The notes below the pieces were generated by a model that was not told the origin of the DNA, searched no databases, and saw nothing but the letters and a program-made list of their open reading frames with translations. A stretch of 64,000 bases of DNA from Albifimbria verrucaria (taxonomy: Eukaryota; Ascomycota; Sordariomycetes; Hypocreales; Stachybotryaceae), in NCBI GenBank assembly GCA_020081605.1, contig JAHREC010000011.1, forward strand, positions 4,774,001 through 4,838,000. The letters run 5' to 3'. Positions within the stretch are counted from its first letter, which is position 1; each line of letters begins with the position of its first letter. The translations under genes were made by a program, and so were the position numbers. Below, one piece after another: positions 57,367 through 64,000 of the stretch.

Positions 57367-59020
57367 TGTGAAGCAAGCGATCATTGTGGAGATTAGGGGT
57401 CATTGAAAACCGTGTGGGGAGGAAGAGGGCTGTGAGGCGGTGATGTTTAGCAAGCGTTTGGGATTGTGAGCTAGATGCTTATCTCGGGTTGCGGCAAGAT
57501 GGTGATGTTCGGGTTGTGGGATGGAAAAGGGGTGGGATTTACGATATGATGACCATGGATAACGACGAATATAACGTGTACGCCCATGGATGCTTTGAAG
57601 GACAGTGACTTGACTTGGGGATTTCGTCTTGTCATAGGAAAAGATGGGACGACAAGGCTACACTAAGATGTATAGTTGAAACAACTGATTGAGGCTTTTG
57701 AGGCTGTGCTGCCTATGGTTTTATAAGACTGGTTGATAGACACGCCTAACCTAGCGTGGGTGAGGTCGCCAAGCCTGATGGATATGGTGCTCTAGTTCAA
57801 ACGCACGACTTGTAAGTGCCGTCGTATCAGTCTAGAGAGATGGGATGCAACGGGTAGTACGGTGGAGCGCTAGTGTTTGCCACATGGATGTCAAAAGATC
57901 GTGGTTCATCGGGCGGAAGTGGAGAGTATTATAGTCAATTGGATACAAGAAGTGTAAATATAGAACGCAACCTGAGTGGCGAGGAAACCATTGGACACAA
58001 TCAAGGCGAGGCTTAATGAAGGGTTCAATACGAGTTTGTGAAGTTTGATCTATAGTTATGGTCAATAGACACTCAAAAGACTTGTTGGAGACGATGCTCC
58101 TGCAACATCTATAGCTTAACACGTGTATTTCATTTGAACATGTTCGGATCTATTTATGGAACGCAAGTTATGGGGATCCGGCAAGAAAGTAGATCAAGGC
58201 GTTTTTTCATAGCCTCGGCATGTTGATTGGCTTGTGGTTTTCCTCAGTTCTCTGGCTCCTTGGCCTATGTTAATGATTATTCTGGCACGTCATTTTCTGA
58301 TAGTATCCCATTTGATTTGTAGCCTCGGCACAACATTTCATTAAGGAACAAGTCATGAAACCCACAGCCTTACCCCAGAGCCTCAACAACCATCCATCAG
58401 GCTCATGAAGCGGGCATACTTGAGAGCCTTACAATAGGAGAATCTGCTCCGTTGGGTCCAGCATCGAGCCGCTAAACCAAAATACCTTGCCAATTATTGA
58501 TATATGAAACATGGAAACGGGATCTACAGTCAATGCGTAGTCTGATTGGGTTTTGATGCAGCCACTCTAGCTGGCTGGTGAGGCTGATCGAACCCCTGCA
58601 TGAGGGTCAATTAGCACTGAGAAGTCATCCTCTGGTACAATGCCGATGGACGAAATGTAGCACGAGTAAAGTAACAAAATAATAGAAAATAAACAAAGTT
58701 AACGAATAACAATCAATAAAGCCCTGTAAGAAGCAATGTCCAGTCCTATTAGATTCGATACTATGCTTGACCAACCTCGTATGATGTTGATCCATCAACT
58801 CCACCGTCCAGCTCCATGGTCTTTTGCACTAGTCCGGAGAGCCCGGCAATATACCTCTTCAGGCAGGTGGAGAACAGAGCCGCACATCAATATCCCGATG
58901 CTATTTGTAGTATCACGGTTTTTGGGGCTGCCTAGCTGACAATCAGATATATAGTGCTTGGGGAGTTTCGACGATACTTGGTTGGCATGCTTTGAGATAT
59001 CGTTCTGTAGTTGAATCAAA
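57367..59020. other. Intergenic, 1.65 kb, composition drop
   Basis: GC-rich up to about 57.5 kb, then AT-rich. It holds the right flank of the transposase-like gene and the GH5 promoter. No gene seen. Confidence 0.5.
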
Positions 59021-60221
59021 ATGAAGCCGTTCTCTTTCGTGTCTACACTCTTTTTGGGTTGTCGTCTGTGACAACCTCGCTTGCCGCCAAGTCCTTTGCA
59101 GCGTCCAACCTGTATTATGCTGCTGGGCTGACAGATAGCCAGCAGACCTTCTTCCTGGAAGGACTTCAAAGCGCCGGCGTAAAAGTGCTACGTGTCTGGC
59201 TGGACGGTATGTTTTCTAGAAGTCCCTAGTGAAATGAAAAAATCTGATGATAGTATGGCAGGCCAGCAAGGCGAAACCAAAGGGACACATATCAATGATT
59301 TCTACGGTCTACAGGGGATAGTCCTGATGCATGGGACGACACCGTCTTGGAACGTTTGGATGAATTCATGGCCAAAGCTCATGGATACGGCATCAAGCTC
59401 CTCGTCTCCATTCACAGCTACAATGCTCTCGAGAATAACAAGGATTTCTATGGAAAATGGTACGGCACAGGGGATTTCTACACGAACCCCGATGCGATTG
59501 ATTATTTCAAGACTCGCATTGCCCACGTTCTCTCGCACGTGAACCCGAACAATGGCAAGACCTGGGCTGAAAGCTCAGAGTACATCTTTGCTTTTGAAGC
59601 ACAGAATGAGGCCATGCATCCGCAAGTAAGTGGTGGTCATATACCGGGATGGGAGGTACATATCGGCTAACAGTCTGCCAGGGCAACCCTTCCGCTTTGG
59701 CATCATGGCAATGCACCATGGCACAGTCTATCAAGGATAACATGCAGCACAGCGACTCTATCCTGGTTTCTACAGGCGGCGGTGCTTACCTAGACAACTC
59801 GCTCCTCGATCCTTACTTCTCCTGCGAATCATTGGATGTCCTCGCGATCCACGCTTATGGTACCGGCGACTTCGAGACGGCCAAACTGCAGCGATACGTG
59901 ACGAAGGCGAAGAATGCCGGCAAGAAGCTGATTATGCAGGAATGGGGCGCTTGCTACACCGACGCGCCCAACCACAACTGCAATGAAGGGAGCGCATTGA
60001 GCACGAATGTGAGGGACGACAACATACGCAAGTGGGCGGCAAGCATTGACGCCTCCGGAATCCCATGGTTCTACTGGCAGATCCTGCCCAACGCTGACCC
60101 GCACTATGGATGGGATTATGAGGTGGGTATTAACGATGTCAATTGGAATGCGTTGAAGCAAGCGGGACTTGCAGCTGGACAGGCTGAGTCTGCTTTCGAC
60201 TTTGGCCCTTGGCTGCTTTGA
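59021..60221 (+). CDS. Secreted GH5-family glycoside hydrolase (mannanase-like)
   Basis: Exons 59021-59206, 59262-59625 and 59682-60221; 363 aa when corrected. A signal peptide is followed by FAASNLYYAAGLTDSQQ. Typical GH5 elements are VKVLRVWLDG, GIKLLVSIHSYNAL, the acid/base glutamate in AFEAQNEAMHP, LDVLAIHAYGTGDF, the nucleophile glutamate in IMQEWGACY, and IPWFYWQILPNADPH. GH5 enzymes of this fungal type act on mannans or related beta-1,4 polysaccharides; I infer mannanase only from overall resemblance. Missing bases: one T in the TTTTT run near 59042-59046 (inside the signal peptide) and one G in the GGGG run at 59314-59317. The second exon starts QQGETKGTHINDF. There is no carbohydrate-binding module. 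Confidence 0.87.
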
Positions 60222-60503
60222 GATGTGTGAAATATCACCAGTGTAGAGTATGGCGGAGATTTATATTTCGGGGTTACATATTTATTTTCTATTGTACAAG
60301 CAAATGGCAAGCTCATATCTGTGTGTTCCAATATTGCAGATAACCAATGATACAGAGGTAGAGGAAATGAAATCTATCAAGGCTGGTTCTCTGAACGGAT
60401 CATCCGATGAAGCACTCTATAAATACAAAGATTCTGGAGAATAACCATTTTGCAAGAAAAACAAGTAAAAGATATAGCAGCCATAATTGTTTGTCAACCT
60501 ATG

Positions 60504-61072
60504 CTAACCTGAGAAAAGGCTTCTCTCCATGAAACTCGACATCAGACCCATAAAGACAAGCCATATGGGTAATCCCAATTGACTTGCATCAGAAGAGGGT
60601 ATTGGAAACGGTGCAGCACGCGTTGCAGGTAAATTGTTTATTGAGTCTGTTGGCTTGGGCATGCTTGCAGCGGACGTCGTTGGGAGGCTCTGGTGCCTGT
60701 CCAAACAGTCAGCAGTGAAAGTTATATTATATGGGTTCACTCACCATTGCTTGGTCGAAGCCCGCAGTAGCTATGAAAGACGCTCACGGCTGAAGATGCC
60801 AGTGCCTCTTCGCTCTGTGTGCAGTGGGAAACCACCTCGGTGCTAATCATCTCCACGAAGTCTGTAGATCGTTGAGTGCAGAAGCATGAGAAGGAAGTCA
60901 TTCGTCCACCGTCACCACATCCGGATACCATGTCCCTGACCAAAGTGCTCAGTGGGACTTCAGCGCAAGCTGGAAGATTGTCGTATGCTGGTTGGATGTT
61001 ATCGATGAACACATGCTGTGCGACCGCCCCGATGACCAGCAACGAGAGGCTCGTAACAGGATGGAGATACAT
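60504..61072 (-). CDS. CFEM-domain secreted / GPI-anchor-like protein
   Basis: Exons 61072-60745 and 60696-60504 (48-nt intron, CTGAC branch); 173 aa when corrected. Signal peptide (LSLLVIGAVAQ), then a CFEM-like region with the eight-cysteine spacing: LPACAEVPLSTL, MVSGCGDGG, FSCFCTQ, VVSHCTQSEEALA and FHSYC. One of the eight is not obvious, so this is a divergent CFEM. A Ser/Thr/Pro linker (PTTSAASMPKPTDS) and a hydrophobic C-terminus (LGLPIWLVFMGLMSSFM) follow, suggesting a GPI anchor or tail anchor. CFEM proteins bind haem or act at the cell surface, some as effectors. One C is missing in the CCC run near 60683. It lies convergent to the GH5 gene, with 280 bases between. Confidence 0.72.
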
Positions 61073-61762
61073 AATGTCGTATTTGTCTGTTAATGATGAG
61101 AGACAGCTGGACAGTGAGAAGAGATTGTTCACATTTATAAGCCTTGAAAGAAATGGCCAACAGGTGCTATATGCTGCATTTGTTTTGTATTCATAGCGTC
61201 AACTCATTTTTGCGTCTTCGTATGAATGTGCAATAATCCATCACATTAGTTGGTTCAACTACCGTCCCTCATGCGGCTTATACAAAAGCCCCTAAAGGAT
61301 CACGCTGAGCCCGACTGGACCTGGTTTGGTTCACACATAACCAAAACCGGATTCAGCCGTAGGTGTGCTGCCCCGATCTGGGAGGTTGTCTGCACAAGGC
61401 GTCGAAACGGACCCCAGAGAGCTGATCAGGCTATTGATAGTCAAAAACTGTGCGCAATCTCCTGGCCCCCAACGGTGTTCTTGTGGTAAATTACGGAGTG
61501 GCCGTTTTGTTGTTTCTCGGTGCTGGCGAGATTGTTAGCCCCCAAGAGCCGGATTGAAAGATGCTTCCAAAGGGGCTGGAACTTTTAGTGGTCATCAGTA
61601 TTTCCTGATTCAGCCCTGCATAGGGCTGGGATGGTTCAGCATCGTACTTCAACTGCTGGCCGGTATTCAGAATATTTTCTCTTGGTTGCTCTTCAGATCG
61701 TTGACTCAACTATCTTACGCCATTATGAGATATTCTTAATACCGATTTTCTTGGTTGATACA
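61073..61762. other. Divergent intergenic region, CFEM / membrane protein
   Basis: About 690 bases between two starts pointing apart. No element identified. Confidence 0.4.
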
Positions 61763-63120
61763 ATGGCTCCTAATGCTCCTCTGCCGACCCAGCAGAGTCT
61801 GGCCAGTAAGGTCAGGGTAGCATGGCAGTCCAACAGCCGCTGGGATAGTATCATCTCAGTATTTGTGCTGGTTATTGTATTGATTCTACTAGTCATTTCA
61901 GCGAGGTACCGCTCACACATTGATCCACTGCGGATTTCCCTCGGCTGTATCGCGCTCGGTATATTATTCTTGTTGCCTATTGCCTTAAGGGTTATATCCC
62001 GTCTGTATATAAGGCAACAGACGCTTCCGAAACAGAATCAAGATCTACAAGGTTTAATCCACAATTACCAGCGTGTTGTAATACCACACAACAGGCTTAA
62101 CACGCTTCTGATAGCTGCGATGATCTCTTTCGCTCTTCCTGCGCTTCACCTGTCAATGTGGGCTCCAGGGCTCAAGATCCAGAAGATCGAGACGGCAGTG
62201 GATAAAACCGTATGTCGAGAATATTGAACTTTCCCATGTCACAGTAAACCGCTAACAACTAAAAGAGCAGTCCAGTCTTTCCGGCTTTGGCTCTTTTAGA
62301 AGATTCAAACTGGTCGTCACAGGCTCACCTGTCATTGAAAAAGAATCCAAAGTGCTTTTTGGGCCGGTGGAGAGATGATCTGCCTTTTGTGGCCAAAACA
62401 CTCCTGGCATGGCATGCAATTGCGCCAACGATTGGGCACTTCCTATGAGCCATCTCGAATGGAAGAATACCACCTACCAAATGCTGCAATTCCAACCGAA
62501 GGAATATGAAATGTCTACCGAGCCTGGGCAGCCTCTAATGGCTCAGGCCTTCTTCTCATGTAAGTGCATTTCTCAGGTATTTTCTTGTTCAATTATTAAT
62601 TCATCAGATAACGCCCAGAAAGCCATGAAGGATAGGGGCTCGCTTTTGCAACCCAGTCTCCTCCTAGCCATTTGGGACCCTCATCTGCGACTCACTGAAG
62701 CTTTGGAACGTGGCTTGACTCGCATGGTTCTGATCAATGCCAATGCACTTACGTCCATCAACCTGCATATGCAAGTACGACAGACTCATGCAGGTAGCAG
62801 TTACGCGTATGATTACGGAGAATCCGATATATCTTCGATCCCGAGCATTAGTTTGTTGTGTGATACAAGCAATACTTTGGGGCGGTATATCGATCTATGT
62901 GAGGTCAGTTTGCAGCTGCAGTATCTTACATTCGAACAATCCGTGAGAAGTATTAGACCAATGATGGAGTGGACTGTAAGTCATCTTTCCTGTCAATTCT
63001 GGGTTTGGTAGAAGTTGTGACTGACGAGATTCATGTTAGGACGTGGTTGCAGCAGCTGGGTCTTGGATATCATTATTCCAGATACTAGCTTGGATAATAT
63101 CTGGGCTTGCGATCCATTGA
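61763..63120 (+). CDS. Multi-pass membrane protein of unknown function
   Basis: Exons 61763-62209, 62266-62559, 62608-62975 and 63040-63120; 396 aa when corrected. I do not recognise the family. Three hydrophobic helices lie near the N-terminus (IISVFVLVIVLILLVISA; ISLGCIALGILFLLPIAL; TLLIAAMISFALPALHL). A soluble part follows (SPVFPALALLEDSNW, GRWRDDLPFVAKTLLAWHAI, PSLLLAIWDPHLRLTEALERG), then a final amphipathic or membrane helix (WISLFQILAWIISGLAI). One C is missing in the CC run near 62447; without it the second exon ends at a TGA. All four exons join in phase, which supports the model. The gene could belong to a lineage-specific fungal family. Confidence 0.68.
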
Positions 63121-63707
63121 TCGTGCGATTCTAATACCAGGCTACAGCAATGCGTACACGGAATCAAGGACAGATTACATTTCCACCTAATGCAACTTTC
63201 TCATACCCGTTAGTGAGGGCACTAACAATGGGTTGGAGGAGGAGCACCTGTACATATCTAGCATAGTCTGGACATCTGAACGCTTAAACAAGGGCATTTG
63301 ATGTATAGTGCACATAGGAGCAAGTTTATGGTGTATTTGAGACCGCGTGTTTAACATCTCTAGATTAGAGGGATAAATTGGTGGGCTAATCGACAATTTA
63401 TTGCAAAATTGAAAAGCCCATAGTTGAACGAATACTAAGCCCAAGTCGATACTAATCGAAGCTGATAGACACTGGATACTGCCTCCGAGAGATTAGGTAG
63501 AGACGTTGCGATGAATCATAAAATATAATTTAGGTTCGAAAATACATAAGGATATCTTGAAGTGAGGCGTTCATAGCCATGGCCTGCTGAGGCAGCCTGC
63601 CTGTAGCCAGTAACCAAGCATAACTCAATTCCGGGGTCCGAATTGGTCATTAGTTCTGTTTAATAGCGTTAGAGTCTGACATTTAACGATCTTGAGAGGC
63701 AATAAGT
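63121..63707. other. Intergenic, no gene seen
   Basis: About 590 AT-rich bases between two converging genes. Confidence 0.5.
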
Positions 63708-64000
63708 TCAAGGGAAGATTACCTGGTAGGCATCGTAGCACCAAAGCCGCCGGTACCCAGTATCGCATTCCTCTCCAGTTGGATAATCAATGCAGCATTC
63801 TTCTGAGACAGGATTCCCAAAGGATCCTTCCGCGTCTTCATCAGGAAAACAAATGTCGAATATGTCGTTCTCCTTGGTCCACTGCCACAACACACCATTT
63901 TCCCGGCTCGTACCGCCAATCTGATAAGGCGTCCTGCCGCAGTCTGGCCCCTTTCCATACCAATAGCAATCCATTTTTCGACCGTCCTCATCTTCTTGTA
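63708..64000 (-). CDS. Partial Cys-rich protein at right edge
   Basis: The frame is open from the window edge down to a stop at 63708, so the N-terminus is missing. It reads DCYWYGKGPDCGRTPYQIGG, then several cysteines (EECCIDYPTGEECDTG, RRLWCYDAY). The CYWYG opening and CC spacing recall the C-terminal cysteine module of secreted fungal chitinases and related proteins, but this is only a resemblance. A possible donor GTAATC lies just before the stop, so the true end may be elsewhere. Confidence 0.45.
   Translation of the reverse strand, partial: QEDEDGRKMDCYWYGKGPDCGRTPYQIGGTSRENGVLWQWTKENDIFDICFPDEDAEGSFGNPVSEECCIDYPTGEECDTGYRRLWCYDAYQVIFP

Noticed and set aside
59207..59314. 108-nt single intron in the GH5 gene
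   Set aside because: A 55-nt intron to 59261 recovers the conserved segment QQGETKGTHINDF and leaves a single missing G, consistent with the other errors.

Overview
This is a stretch of nuclear DNA from a filamentous ascomycete, most likely a Sordariomycete. The evidence is short GT..AG introns (about 43-110 nt) with CTAAC/CTGAC branch points, secreted plant-wall enzymes (a GH131 glucanase with a fungal CBM1, and a GH5 enzyme), a CFEM protein, a Dal5-type permease and a fungal IRE1. I cannot name the species.

Layout. From 1 to about 24.6 kb the DNA is visibly AT-richer and carries accessory genes: a partial gene at the left edge, an FTA2-type kinase-like gene, a secreted carboxylesterase, a CorA-like membrane protein, a cysteine-rich membrane protein, a secreted M64 metallopeptidase, an SDR, a membrane-anchored DUF3445/HODM-like protein, a thioredoxin, and a divergent MFS permease / TauD dioxygenase pair. 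From 24.6 to about 57.4 kb it is GC-rich and mostly housekeeping: GH131, a UAF30-like SWIB protein, the ribosome-quality-control ligase Hel2/ZNF598, tRNA-Ala(TGC), the unfolded-protein sensor IRE1, eIF3b divergent from CCT2, a large disordered protein with SUMO-interaction-like motifs, a TBC protein and a Tc1/mariner-like transposase-derived gene. From 57.4 kb to the end it is AT-richer again: GH5, CFEM, an orphan membrane protein and a partial Cys-rich gene at the right edge.

A point that governs the annotation: about forty reading-frame breaks fall almost all on short homopolymer runs (usually CCC/CCCC, also GGG, TTT, AAA). They interrupt undoubted essential single-copy genes (CCT2, eIF3b, IRE1). 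When one base is allowed per run, exon phases and total lengths come out integral and family-typical (CCT2 529 aa, eIF3b 746 aa, IRE1 1206 aa). I therefore read them as base-calling or assembly errors, not pseudogenes. Spans below cover the whole gene, and 'corrected' lengths assume these repairs.

How genes may work together: eIF3b and CCT2 share a head-to-head promoter. MFS and TauD share one too and look like a sulfonate uptake/use pair. Together with HODM-like, SDR and thioredoxin they might form a catabolic neighbourhood for an N-methylated amine or sulfonate, which is inference only. The GH131, GH5 and esterase genes point to a life on plant material.
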